Origin: Hyphomonadaceae bacterium UBA1001
GTDB taxonomy: Bacteria; Pseudomonadota; Alphaproteobacteria; Caulobacterales; Aquidulcibacteraceae
Reading direction: 5' to 3'
Length of the DNA: 8,911 nt
Assembly (NCBI GenBank): GCA_002291875.1
Contig: DBAV01000282.1
Location: 1 to 8,911, forward strand
Shown: positions 1-7,142 of the stretch, piece by piece
How the letters are laid out: each line of letters begins with the position of its first letter
Position numbering within the stretch: position 1 is the first letter of the stretch
Position numbers and translations under genes: made by a program
The notes under the pieces: model-generated
The model's input: only the letters and a program-made list of their open reading frames with translations
Database searches by the model: none
Told to the model about the DNA's origin: nothing

Positions 1-761
1 GCGGGGTGGGCAAGTCCACCATCGCGGCGAATCTGGCGGTGGCGTTCGCACGCCAGGGGCTGCGCACCGGCCTGCTGGATGCGGATGTCTATGGCCCCTC
101 CATGCCCACCATGATGGGGCTGACCCAGGCCGATCCCGACCGCAGCGGCGAGAAGATCGTGCCTGTCGAGGCCCATGGCGTGCCGGTGATGTCGATGGGC
201 TTCATGGTCGACGCCGAGGCGCCGATGATCTGGCGCGGGCCGATCGTCACGTCGGCGATCACACAGATGCTGACCGACGTGGCCTGGGGAACGCCCGACG
301 CGCCGCTGGACCTTCTGGTCATCGACCTGCCGCCCGGAACGGGCGATGCCCAGCTGACCCTGGTGCAGAAGGTGCCGCTGGCAGGGGCGGTGATCGTTTC
401 CACCCCGCAGGAAGTCGCGCTGGCCGATGTGCGGCGCGGGATCGCCATGTTCGACCGGACCGCCTGTCCGATCGTGGGGGTGATCGAGAACATGGCCTGG
501 TACGAGGAGGCGGGCGGACAAAGGGTTGCGATCTTTGGTGAGGGCGGGGCGCGGAGCGTCGCGCAGACGGCCGGGGTGCCCTTTCTAGGCGAGATGCCGC
601 TGGAACCCGCGCTGCGCGAGGCGGCAGACACCGGCACGCCGCTGGTGGCGGCCGCGCCCGACCATCGCGCATCCGCGCGCCTGATGGCGATGGCCCGCGC
701 CATCCTGCACAATCTGGACGGCGCGGCCCTGCCGCCGCCGCTGATCCGCTTCGAGGGCTAG
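1..761 (+). CDS. mrp: Mrp/ApbC (NBP35-type) iron-sulfur carrier ATPase, 5' end cut off
   Basis: The reading frame is open from base 3 at the window edge to the TAG at 759-761, so the start and the N-terminal part lie outside; full Mrp proteins are about 350-380 residues and 253 are visible. The visible part opens in the Walker A loop (G-V-G-K-S-T, bases 3-20). It continues with the family segment DADVYGPSMP (bases 78-107) and the Walker B/switch II segment VIDLPPGTGDAQ (about 318-353). Next come ENMAWY and IFGEGGA, then the usual tail with a PLEPALREAADTGTP segment. Proteins of this family are cytosolic dimeric P-loop ATPases that bind and transfer [4Fe-4S] clusters. Unusually, the CxxC pair normally found between ENM and IFG is absent, and the visible part holds only one cysteine, so cluster binding by the standard motif is doubtful. 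An N-terminal MIP18/DUF59-like domain is expected upstream but cannot be seen. The gene ends 6 bases from the end of the convergent gene. Confidence 0.93.
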   Translation, partial: GVGKSTIAANLAVAFARQGLRTGLLDADVYGPSMPTMMGLTQADPDRSGEKIVPVEAHGVPVMSMGFMVDAEAPMIWRGPIVTSAITQMLTDVAWGTPDAPLDLLVIDLPPGTGDAQLTLVQKVPLAGAVIVSTPQEVALADVRRGIAMFDRTACPIVGVIENMAWYEEAGGQRVAIFGEGGARSVAQTAGVPFLGEMPLEPALREAADTGTPLVAAAPDHRASARLMAMARAILHNLDGAALPPPLIRFEG

Positions 762-767
762 GCCCCG

Positions 768-2732
768 TCAGGGCGGGGGCGAGGACGGCGCATCCGCGCT
801 GCGCAGGGACTCTGGCAAAGCCTGTTCGAGGAAAACCGCGACGGGATCGGTAACGGGGGCCGATTGGCGCTCGACCCGGCGTTCGGGCGGGCAGGCCTGG
901 CGGACCATGTTGAAAAGCCTCGCCATCACGTCAGTGCTGATGGTCCAGACGCGCGGATGCCGGCACGCCACGCCGAACCGCTCGAACGACCACCGGTCGA
1001 CCGTGGCAAAGCGTTGTCTTGGGCTCAGCGACACCGCCGGTCCGTCATGGGGCAGCGACAGGCCCTGACCGGTCAGCCAGGCATTGCGGACCATCGGTCC
1101 CACAACCCCCGCACTCAGGTCATCGCCAAGTGCTGCGATGATGTGGCTGCCAAACTCGACACCGAAACCCTCGACAACAAGGCCGATCGGGCGGCCGCCG
1201 GCCTCCTGGCGGGCGAATTGCGCTACGGCGATGCCCAGGGCTTGTATCCGTTGATCGACCGTCGTGATGGACGCATCCTCGAGGTCGGGGCGGGCGCGGA
1301 TGGCCTCGGGGTGCGGGGTAGGCACCATCACCATCCAACCGGCCGCCAGCAGCTTTGGAGCGAGCCGTTCGGTGGCCGGGTTCGGAAAGGGCGCGCCTGC
1401 AGGCTCCGGCAGAACCACAACCCCCCGCGGCGTGCCCTCAGGGGCCAGCGTGCCGATGCGGACGCGGAACGGGCCACTGTCAAGCGTCGTAAGGGACAAC
1501 CGCGGGCCCGGCGCCGACGGCATCTCGAGCGGCGTATCGATGACAGGGGCGGGTGCCGCGCCGGTCTCCTCGGATGCGGCGGGCGAGCAGGCGAGAAAGC
1601 GCGTCGTGCGCCCGTCATCCAGCGTCAGCAGGCGATGGTCACGGGTCATGGCTCCGAATGCCAGCGCTGCCCGTCCCGAGCGGGTATCCCACGCCACGTC
1701 CTGCAACAGCCACCCTCGCGACAAGGCAGCGGCCAGCAGCGTGTTCAACCGTGCAACCGCCGTCGCCATATCCGGCTCGATCGCACGCAGCGAGTCCGGC
1801 CCATGCGCCAGGACGACCACCCCATCGGTGGCATCTGCGGTGAACCCGGTCAGCGGGTCCAGGTCAGTGACCAGCGTCGGATTGCGCCCCGCATCGCGGA
1901 TCAGCGCGTCTTCTGACAATACCGAAATGTCGCCATCGCGTTGCGGCGCAAGCCAGACATCGCGGCTGCCGGTTGCACGGCGCGCCGCCAGCCGCACCGG
2001 AAGCTCGGTCGGCGCGGCAGTGCCCGTACGCAGCACCAGCCCTCCGTCCGCGCGCCGCTCGAGGTCGCTCACGCCGCGCCGGGTCAGCAGCCGCGCGATC
2101 ACCGTTCGGGGCGTCCGGTTGTCGAAGCGCGAGGTTTCGGCCAGCATCCTCGAAAGCGTCGCGCGTGTCCGCCCACCCGACCGCACGCCCGCGACGCTCA
2201 CCACGGCGTGGCTGAGAATGCGAAAGCCCGCACCCTCCGGGTTGGGAAGCGCCCCACCGTCGAAGGTCATGGGCCGCCCGCCGGGTCTGATGGTGGCAAC
2301 GCCGCCCCCGGACCCCATGACGGCCACCCCGCCATCGGGCAGGGTGGACACGGTGGCAATGCTCCCCCTTGCAAGCAGGCGCGGCACGGCTGTGAGGCGC
2401 GCCCAGTCCAGCGTCACCACAGCCTGCGGGACCATGGCAGCGGGCAATCGGCTGTCAGCGGGAAACGAAAAACTTGTCTGGGGACGGTCAAACAGCACAT
2501 GGCGCCCGCGGGCCGTCAGCTGAATCGAGGTCGCGCTGCACATCACCGCGCGGGCCTGGACATCGGTCAGGGCCTCGGCCGCTCTGACCGCCGGGACCGA
2601 GCGCACGAAGACCTCACCCTCGCTGGTGCGTTCTTCGACCGCCGGAGCCGCCTCTCGCGCCGTGGCCGGGATCGGAAGGACAGCAAGACCGGCGGCCACA
2701 GCTGCCATCACAAGGCCGAACAACCGTGCCAT
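768..2732 (-). CDS. Large exported protein of unknown function with a degenerate alpha/beta-hydrolase-like C-terminus
   Basis: This encodes 654 residues. The ATG at 2732 is preceded five bases upstream by GGGAGG (complement of 2738-2743), which fixes the start. Residues 1-25 form a signal peptide: a short basic start, a hydrophobic Ala/Val/Leu core, and a probable cut after ATA, so the mature protein is periplasmic or secreted. Residues about 40-400 are rich in short beta-like stretches and have no motif I recognise. Residues about 420-600 resemble an alpha/beta-hydrolase core: a strand GVVVLPEP, then LAAGWMVMVPTPHPEA, then GLVVEGFGVEFGSHII. In that last segment the place of the GxSxG nucleophile elbow reads V-E-G-F-G (residues 520-524), with Gly where Ser would be, so ordinary esterase activity is unlikely. 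Four cysteines (65, 382, 589, 614) could form disulfides after export. It is probably the second gene of an operon with the small membrane protein at 2793-3320. The fold assignment is inference; the function is unknown. Confidence 0.85.
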   Translation of the reverse strand: MARLFGLVMAAVAAGLAVLPIPATAREAAPAVEERTSEGEVFVRSVPAVRAAEALTDVQARAVMCSATSIQLTARGRHVLFDRPQTSFSFPADSRLPAAMVPQAVVTLDWARLTAVPRLLARGSIATVSTLPDGGVAVMGSGGGVATIRPGGRPMTFDGGALPNPEGAGFRILSHAVVSVAGVRSGGRTRATLSRMLAETSRFDNRTPRTVIARLLTRRGVSDLERRADGGLVLRTGTAAPTELPVRLAARRATGSRDVWLAPQRDGDISVLSEDALIRDAGRNPTLVTDLDPLTGFTADATDGVVVLAHGPDSLRAIEPDMATAVARLNTLLAAALSRGWLLQDVAWDTRSGRAALAFGAMTRDHRLLTLDDGRTTRFLACSPAASEETGAAPAPVIDTPLEMPSAPGPRLSLTTLDSGPFRVRIGTLAPEGTPRGVVVLPEPAGAPFPNPATERLAPKLLAAGWMVMVPTPHPEAIRARPDLEDASITTVDQRIQALGIAVAQFARQEAGGRPIGLVVEGFGVEFGSHIIAALGDDLSAGVVGPMVRNAWLTGQGLSLPHDGPAVSLSPRQRFATVDRWSFERFGVACRHPRVWTISTDVMARLFNMVRQACPPERRVERQSAPVTDPVAVFLEQALPESLRSADAPSSPPP

Positions 2733-2792
2733 CGCCGCCTCCCAAGCCGCGTGCGTGACCCTAACGACAGAAGGTGCTGACGCAAGGGCAGG

Positions 2793-3320
2793 TCAGCGCC
2801 TGTGGCGCCGGGCATCCACCGCGCGGCCAAGGGCAGCGCGCAGGCGCGGATCGCCCAGCGTGGCAACGACCCCCACCACCATGCCGACGTGGAACATGCC
2901 AGCCCCCATGGCGGGCGCGGACAGCGTCAGCATGGGCACCAGCCCTGCCGCCATCAGGCCGGCCGCCACAAGGTGCAATGCGGTCCACGCAGGATGGTCT
3001 GCCCCGCCCCCGCGCATGCGCGCGAGCATCCAGGCGGCAGCCCCGACCAGAACCGCACCCATGCCGCCCTTCAGCACGGCCATCGCGACCAGCAGGCGGT
3101 CGAGCGCGGCATCCTCGAGGCGGGGCGCGGCCGGCATCAGTGCCCCCACGCCTGCGCCGGCCAATACCGCACCCGCCAGCAGGGCCAGAGCCAGACCACG
3201 CGCCGGCAGCCGCGCACGGCGCGGATCACGGCGCGGATCGCGCCTCGGCACCGGCGCGGGCGGGGCCGGTGTCGCGGGATGGGTCGCGGGCGCGGTCGGA
3301 CGGGCAGGATCAAAGGGCAT
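2793..3320 (-). CDS. Small predicted four-helix membrane protein, function unknown
   Basis: This encodes 175 residues starting MPFDPARP. Two ATGs lie close together, at 3326 and 3320; the GAGG complement of 3329-3332 sits 8 bases before the second and only 2 before the first, so I chose 3320. Residues 1-40 form a cytoplasmic-type tail rich in Pro, Ala and Arg with a repeated DPRR unit. Four hydrophobic segments follow, at roughly 42-62, 74-100, 110-133 and 138-156, then a basic tail. The basic residues at both ends suggest that both termini are cytoplasmic. I recognise no family and no catalytic motif. Its stop is 60 bases from the start of the exported protein gene on the same strand, and it reads away from the MATE gene, so the two leftward genes probably share a promoter near 3321-3423. 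A long open frame on the opposite strand covers the same bases, but its protein is low-complexity Arg/Ala/Pro/Gly and is not credible. Confidence 0.7.
   Translation of the reverse strand: MPFDPARPTAPATHPATPAPPAPVPRRDPRRDPRRARLPARGLALALLAGAVLAGAGVGALMPAAPRLEDAALDRLLVAMAVLKGGMGAVLVGAAAWMLARMRGGGADHPAWTALHLVAAGLMAAGLVPMLTLSAPAMGAGMFHVGMVVGVVATLGDPRLRAALGRAVDARRHRR
3216..3239. repeat. Two exact tandem copies of a 12-base unit
   Basis: ACGGCGCGGATC occurs twice back to back (3216-3227 and 3228-3239). On the minus strand each copy encodes Asp-Pro-Arg-Arg within the N-terminal tail of the small membrane protein. The unit is a multiple of three, so gain or loss of a copy would keep the frame. It probably arose by slippage. 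Confidence 0.75.
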
Positions 3321-3423
3321 GGCCATCACCTCGGGCAGTGGGGCCAGACTTGCACGAAACCGCCCCGGATGCACGCGCCCGGGCGGGGTGGACATACCGC
3401 GCGGCGCGGCCGACAGGACCGTG
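3321..3423. promoter_or_regulatory. Divergent intergenic region, probable promoter zone
   Basis: These 103 bases separate the leftward small membrane protein from the rightward MATE gene and should hold promoters for both. No convincing -35/-10 pair is visible; TTGCAC at 3350-3355 is a possible -35 without a good -10. Two inverted repeats are present: the 10-base palindrome CGCCCGGGCG (3376-3385) and CCGCGC-G-GCGCGG (3397-3409), the latter just upstream of the MATE start. They could be operator sites or chance products of high G+C. Confidence 0.35.
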
Positions 3424-4815
3424 ATGACGGGGACATCCTTCACACACGCAGAGGCGTGCGGTGCGCCAGGGGCCGGTCCGCGCATGCGCGAGGACCTGGC
3501 CGAACTGGCACGGCTGGCCGCCCCCATCATCGCCTCGCGCCTGCTGATCATGGGCATGACCGTCACCGACACGGTGGTGGTCGGCAATTATGGCGGCGAT
3601 GCCCTGGCTGCCCTGATGATCGGGGCGGCGCCCGCCTCGGTCCTGCTGATGGTGCTGGTGGGCCTTCTGACCGGTGTGCAGGTGATGGCCGCGCGCCATG
3701 CCGGGGCAGGCGAGCTGCACCGTTCGGGTGCGGTCTGGCGGCGCGGGGTGGCCTACGGGCTGATGGTGGGCTCGCTGATCGCTGCCGCGGGGGCCCTCTT
3801 CGCCCGCCCGCTGCTGCTGGCGCTGGGTCAGGAGCCCGCGCTGGTCGAGCGTGCAGCGCCGGTGCTGGTGCTGCTGGCGCTCTCGATGCCGGTCCATGCT
3901 GTCTATGTCGCCTGCGCCTTCTTTCTCGAGGCGATGAAGCGCCCGATTGCGGGCATGGTGGCGCTGCTGGCCGCCAATCTGTTGAACATCGTGCTGGACA
4001 TCTGGCTGGTGTTCGGCGGGCTGGGCGTGCCGCCACAGGCCGAGATGGGGGCGGTGATCGTCACGCTGGCGTGCCGCGTGCTGCTGGCCGGAGCCTTGGT
4101 CGCCTATGTGCTGCACGTCGATCGAAGCGGCACCTGGCGGGTGTGGTCGCGCCCCCCGCGCGAGCCCTATGCCGAGGCCGAACAGCGCCAGCTGGGTTAT
4201 GCCGCCGGCAGCAGCAACATGCTGGAGACAGGCGCCTTTGCCGGCATGACCATCATTGCGGGCCTGGTGTCGACGCTGGCGGTCGGTGCCTACACCATCG
4301 GGCTGAACGTGCTGGCGGTCATGTTCATGGTCGCGCTGGGCCTGGCGGTCGCCAACAGCGTGCTGGTGTCGCGGGCGGTGGGGGCCGGCCAGCCGGGGCG
4401 GGCACGGGGCCTGGCCTGGCTGGGGCTGGGCGTGACGGTGATCGCGATGGCCCTGCTGGGCCTGGGGGCCTGGGCGCTGTCGGGCGTGCTGGCGGCGGCG
4501 CACACGGCGCAGGCCGACACCGCCCTGCGCGCCGGCGCGGCGGGGGTGATTGCCATCCTGGCCCTGGCCATCGTGTTCGACGGGGCGCAGGCCTCGCTGG
4601 CGGCAAACCTGCGCGCTCTGGGCGATGTGTGGGTGCCCACCGCCAGCCATTTCTTCGCCTATCTGGCCGTGATGGTGCCGGTAGGATGGGTGCTGGCGGT
4701 GGGGCAGGGCATGGGTGCAGAGGGCCTGGCCTGGGCCATCTTGGCGTCCAGCGTCGTCTCGGCGGTCCTGCTCGTGGTGCGCCTCATGGTCTTCCGGCCC
4801 CCGCCGGCCGCCTGA
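3424..4815 (+). CDS. MATE-family multidrug/sodium (or proton) antiporter
   Basis: This encodes 463 residues, the normal length for MATE transporters (about 440-480). The ATG at 3424 has AGGA (3415-3418) five bases upstream; a second in-frame ATG at 3484, just before the core sequence REDLAELARLAAP, is a possible alternative with a weaker, more distant AGGGG. The protein is almost wholly hydrophobic, with about twelve membrane helices in two halves joined by a polar loop near residues 230-260. Family features are the first helix ending in TDTVVVGNYGG (residues about 48-58), ANLLNIVLDIWLVFGGLG near 184-201, and the second-half segment ANSVLVSRAVGAGQPG near 310-325. MATE proteins sit in the inner membrane and export cationic drugs, metabolites or lipid-linked substrates using Na+ or H+ gradients; the substrate here cannot be read from sequence. 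It is divergent from the leftward pair and is followed by a small exported protein gene 57 bases downstream. Confidence 0.93.
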   Translation: MTGTSFTHAEACGAPGAGPRMREDLAELARLAAPIIASRLLIMGMTVTDTVVVGNYGGDALAALMIGAAPASVLLMVLVGLLTGVQVMAARHAGAGELHRSGAVWRRGVAYGLMVGSLIAAAGALFARPLLLALGQEPALVERAAPVLVLLALSMPVHAVYVACAFFLEAMKRPIAGMVALLAANLLNIVLDIWLVFGGLGVPPQAEMGAVIVTLACRVLLAGALVAYVLHVDRSGTWRVWSRPPREPYAEAEQRQLGYAAGSSNMLETGAFAGMTIIAGLVSTLAVGAYTIGLNVLAVMFMVALGLAVANSVLVSRAVGAGQPGRARGLAWLGLGVTVIAMALLGLGAWALSGVLAAAHTAQADTALRAGAAGVIAILALAIVFDGAQASLAANLRALGDVWVPTASHFFAYLAVMVPVGWVLAVGQGMGAEGLAWAILASSVVSAVLLVVRLMVFRPPPAA

Positions 4816-4833
4816 GGGGCGCTTGCATTGGCG

Positions 4834-4846
4834 GCGCCGAGGGCGC
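4834..4846 (+). other. Small hairpin downstream of the MATE gene
   Basis: GCGCC-gag-GGCGC forms a 5-base-pair stem with a 3-base loop, 18 bases after the MATE stop. No T-run follows, so it is not a clear intrinsic terminator; it could stabilise the 3' end of the mRNA or be chance. Confidence 0.3.
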
Positions 4847-4850
4847 ACCA

Positions 4851-4866
4851 TCCCCGTCGAGGGGGA
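4851..4866 (+). promoter_or_regulatory. Ribosome binding site of the 4873 gene, possibly held in a hairpin
   Basis: The purine run GAGGGGGA (4859-4866) ends six bases before the ATG at 4873 and fixes that start. It can pair with TCCCC (4851-4855) to form a five-pair stem with a six-base loop, which would hide the ribosome binding site. The pairing is visible in the sequence; a regulatory role is inference. Confidence 0.4.
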
Positions 4867-4872
4867 CATCTC

Positions 4873-5334
4873 ATGACATCACGCCTTTGCATGCGCACCA
4901 TCACCGCAGTCCTGACGCTGCTGGCCGCGACCCTTGCCACACCTGGCGGGGCCCACGCCGACGAGGTCTGGTCGCTGCCCAGCGGCAATCAGATCGTCTA
5001 TGACCGCGACAGCGGTGACACCGCGATCCTGACCTACACGCCCGAGCAGGGGCTGGAAAAAGGGCAGATCTTCGTCGTCGGGCTGGCCGGCGCCATGACC
5101 CGCTCCCGCCAGCCCTATCAGGCCTTCTGGACCGAGGCCGACGATGCCGGCCCCACCTGCCGGGTGGCGATCACCGATGTCGAGGGACGCAGCTGGAAGC
5201 GCTGGGGGCTGGCAACGGTCACATTCGCCCGCGCCGACTTCCCCTCGCGCATCACCATTGCGCGCGGGGAATGCCTGGGTGTCCCCGGCCGCGGGGTGGT
5301 GGCCCGTCCGGTGGTGGGCGCCGGCGTGCGCTGA
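4873..5334 (+). CDS. Small exported protein of unknown function
   Basis: This encodes 153 residues from an ATG with a strong purine-rich ribosome binding site (4859-4866). Residues 1-29 form a signal peptide: MTSRLCMR, a hydrophobic core TAVLTLLAATLA, and a likely signal peptidase I cut after AHA. The mature protein of about 124 residues starts DEVWSLPSGNQIVYD and looks compact and beta-rich, with alternating polar and hydrophobic residues. Two cysteines (96 and 134) could form a disulfide in the periplasm. I recognise no domain or catalytic motif. It lies 57 bases after the MATE stop on the same strand, so it may be co-transcribed with the transporter, but the gap with its hairpins also allows its own expression. 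Composition matches the left part of the window, which suggests resident rather than acquired DNA. Confidence 0.82.
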   Translation: MTSRLCMRTITAVLTLLAATLATPGGAHADEVWSLPSGNQIVYDRDSGDTAILTYTPEQGLEKGQIFVVGLAGAMTRSRQPYQAFWTEADDAGPTCRVAITDVEGRSWKRWGLATVTFARADFPSRITIARGECLGVPGRGVVARPVVGAGVR

Positions 5335-5480
5335 CGCCGCGCCCTTACCCCGCGCCTGCACCATTCCCCTAGGAAGCCGGGGGCGGGCTTGTTATGGCGC
5401 GCCCGCGTCGGCCGTCGCCCCCCGCAGGGCGGCGCGACCGGGCCATGGCCTCGACTGGGGGGCGGGGAGGCACGCTGCGC

Positions 5481-7133
5481 ATGGATCGCAATCTCAGGCT
5501 GCTCTGGGCCTACGACCATCCGACGACCCGCTATCAGGAAGTCAACCTGTTCACGGACGCCGGCATGGAGGTGGTGGTGTCGCTGGGCGATCTGGGTGCC
5601 CAGCGTTTCGACCGCGACTATCATGACGAGACGCACCCGCTGTATCCCGACTGGCGTTCCAGCCTGACGCTGCCCGCCTCGGTGGTCGAACGGCTGCGGC
5701 GGATTTCGCTGGTCGCGCGCGAAGGCCGCGTGGATCCCGACGATGCGACGCTGATCAACCGTTATGTCGATGTGATCGTCATTCCGGCCGATCCGGCCGT
5801 GGTCGACAACATCATGGCCTGGTTCGGGGGGCACCTGCTGTGGCGGGTGATGGGGGCGCCCGACTACAATCAGCTTCTGGCCAAGCTGGACGAGCTCGAA
5901 GAGGTGGCGCGCCGCCATCCCGGCCGCCTGCGCCTGTCGCCCGGGCTCAAGTCGATGATCCCGCACGCCGCACCGACCCTGCGGTCGGATTTCGTGTACA
6001 TGAACGCATGGGTCTCGCCCGAGCGCATGCACCATTTCTGGGCCGGCGCCGACAGCCGCCCCGTGGTCACCAGCGCGATCAGCTATATCGAGAAATATCC
6101 TGTTTTCGCCGGACAGTTCCGTAATCTTCGCAACAGCCTTCAAAGCAGGTCGCTTGAAGTCGTCGGAAAGAACGACAAAAGGGCTGCAGCTTGCAGTGAC
6201 CCGTCGATTATCGGGCCGCTCAGCACACAGGCCCTCCACCGTACCATCGCCACCTCGCGCCTGTTCGTTGATGCGTCCGTCACGCCGGAGCACCTGATCT
6301 GGCCGCCCCTCGAAGCTATGAGCATGGGGGTGCCGGTGCTGTTCGCGCGGTGGAGCGCCTTGACCGCGGCAGCGCTCGACGACGGATATTCCGAGGCTGC
6401 ATTGGCGGATGCAGGGATGCTGGCCGACTTTGAGGCCATCGACCGGTTCATCAGCCCATCGTTCGATGATATCCCCTTACTCGAAGCTATAGCCGAGCGG
6501 CAGCGTGCCATATTCCTGCAGGGTTGCTTTGCACGCGACAAGGCGATGCTGAATTTCGTCCGTTTTGCAAAGGAGGTGACCGCTGGCCGTCTGCGCCAAA
6601 CCGATGCGCTCACGCCAGAAGCAATCGTAGAGGATGGCGCGCGTCTGCGCCGACGGGCCGGTGAACCTCCGATCCAGCGGTCAATCTCCCAACTGGACGG
6701 CAACACGCTTGCACGTCTTGGCGTCCTGATAAGGCCTTCCCAGGTCACGGCCGATACCGGGCGTCTGCTGGCGGACACGACGGGCCATGAGGTGCGGCGC
6801 GTTCGCGAGGGGAAGGAAGGCGCAGGGTTTCTGATCAAGGATTTCATGCCCGACCTCGACCCGGGCGCCTATCGCCTGCGGGTCGCGTTCGTGGTCCGCA
6901 AGGGGAGCGGGATTGTCGCGAAACTTGCGGTCGGTGGCTTCTTTCCGGACGGGTACCGCGAGGAAGGTTCAGAGATTCGCGTGAGTGGTCCAGGTCACGT
7001 CGAGGCTGAGATCGGATTTGCGATCTCTCCGACAGACTTTGGAACGGCCCGTGAGGTGCGTCTGCACTGGTACGGTGCAGGCGATATCGAATTTCAGTGG
7101 CTTAGGCTCCGGCCGGAAGGCGCGAAGGCCTGA
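5481..7133 (+). CDS. GT-B-type glycosyltransferase-like protein with C-terminal beta-rich extension
   Basis: This encodes 550 residues from the ATG at 5481, which has GGGGAGG ending ten bases upstream. In-frame ATGs at 5394 and 5445 would add a low-complexity Arg/Pro/Gly leader without a good ribosome site and were rejected. The 146 bases before this start hold no other gene. Residues about 1-200 read as an N-terminal alpha/beta half, beginning LRLLWAYDHPTTRYQEVNLF. Residues about 240-300 carry the clearest evidence: TPEHLIWPPLEAMSMGVPVLF contains E270-x7-E278, the EX7E motif that contacts the donor sugar nucleotide in GT4-like retaining enzymes. Residues about 405-546 form a separate region of alternating strands (KDFMPDLDPGAYRLRVAFV; AREVRLHWYGAGDIEFQW) resembling a beta-sandwich, perhaps carbohydrate-binding. 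No signal peptide or membrane helix is seen, so it is probably cytosolic. Base composition changes near codon 204. Donor and acceptor are unknown. The enzyme class is likely; the domain boundaries are inference. Confidence 0.82.
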   Translation: MDRNLRLLWAYDHPTTRYQEVNLFTDAGMEVVVSLGDLGAQRFDRDYHDETHPLYPDWRSSLTLPASVVERLRRISLVAREGRVDPDDATLINRYVDVIVIPADPAVVDNIMAWFGGHLLWRVMGAPDYNQLLAKLDELEEVARRHPGRLRLSPGLKSMIPHAAPTLRSDFVYMNAWVSPERMHHFWAGADSRPVVTSAISYIEKYPVFAGQFRNLRNSLQSRSLEVVGKNDKRAAACSDPSIIGPLSTQALHRTIATSRLFVDASVTPEHLIWPPLEAMSMGVPVLFARWSALTAAALDDGYSEAALADAGMLADFEAIDRFISPSFDDIPLLEAIAERQRAIFLQGCFARDKAMLNFVRFAKEVTAGRLRQTDALTPEAIVEDGARLRRRAGEPPIQRSISQLDGNTLARLGVLIRPSQVTADTGRLLADTTGHEVRRVREGKEGAGFLIKDFMPDLDPGAYRLRVAFVVRKGSGIVAKLAVGGFFPDGYREEGSEIRVSGPGHVEAEIGFAISPTDFGTAREVRLHWYGAGDIEFQWLRLRPEGAKA

Positions 7134-7142
7134 CGGCACGGT

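Noticed and set aside
762..767. Shared terminator between the convergent Mrp and exported protein genes
   Set aside because: The gap is only 6 bases and the surrounding short inverted bases give no convincing stem and no T-run.
864..2780. Several long plus-strand open frames opposite the large exported protein gene
   Set aside because: They are compositional shadows: Arg/Ser/His-rich translations without signal peptide or domain, whereas the minus-strand frame has a signal peptide and a good ribosome site.
2626..3423. Long upstream extension of the MATE reading frame on the plus strand (open for nearly 800 bases before the chosen start)
   Set aside because: The encoded stretch is low-complexity Arg/Ala/Gly/Pro text with no family match, runs antisense to two credible leftward genes, and would make the transporter far longer than any normal MATE protein. 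Long open antisense frames are expected at this G+C.
2802..5003. Very long plus-strand frame overlapping the MATE gene in another frame
   Set aside because: The translation is Gly/Arg/His-rich low-complexity text and overlaps an obvious transporter in the correct frame.
5118..6293. Minus-strand open frame antisense to the start of the rightward glycosyltransferase
   Set aside because: It has no recognisable domain, overlaps two supported plus-strand genes, and is explained by third-position G/C bias.
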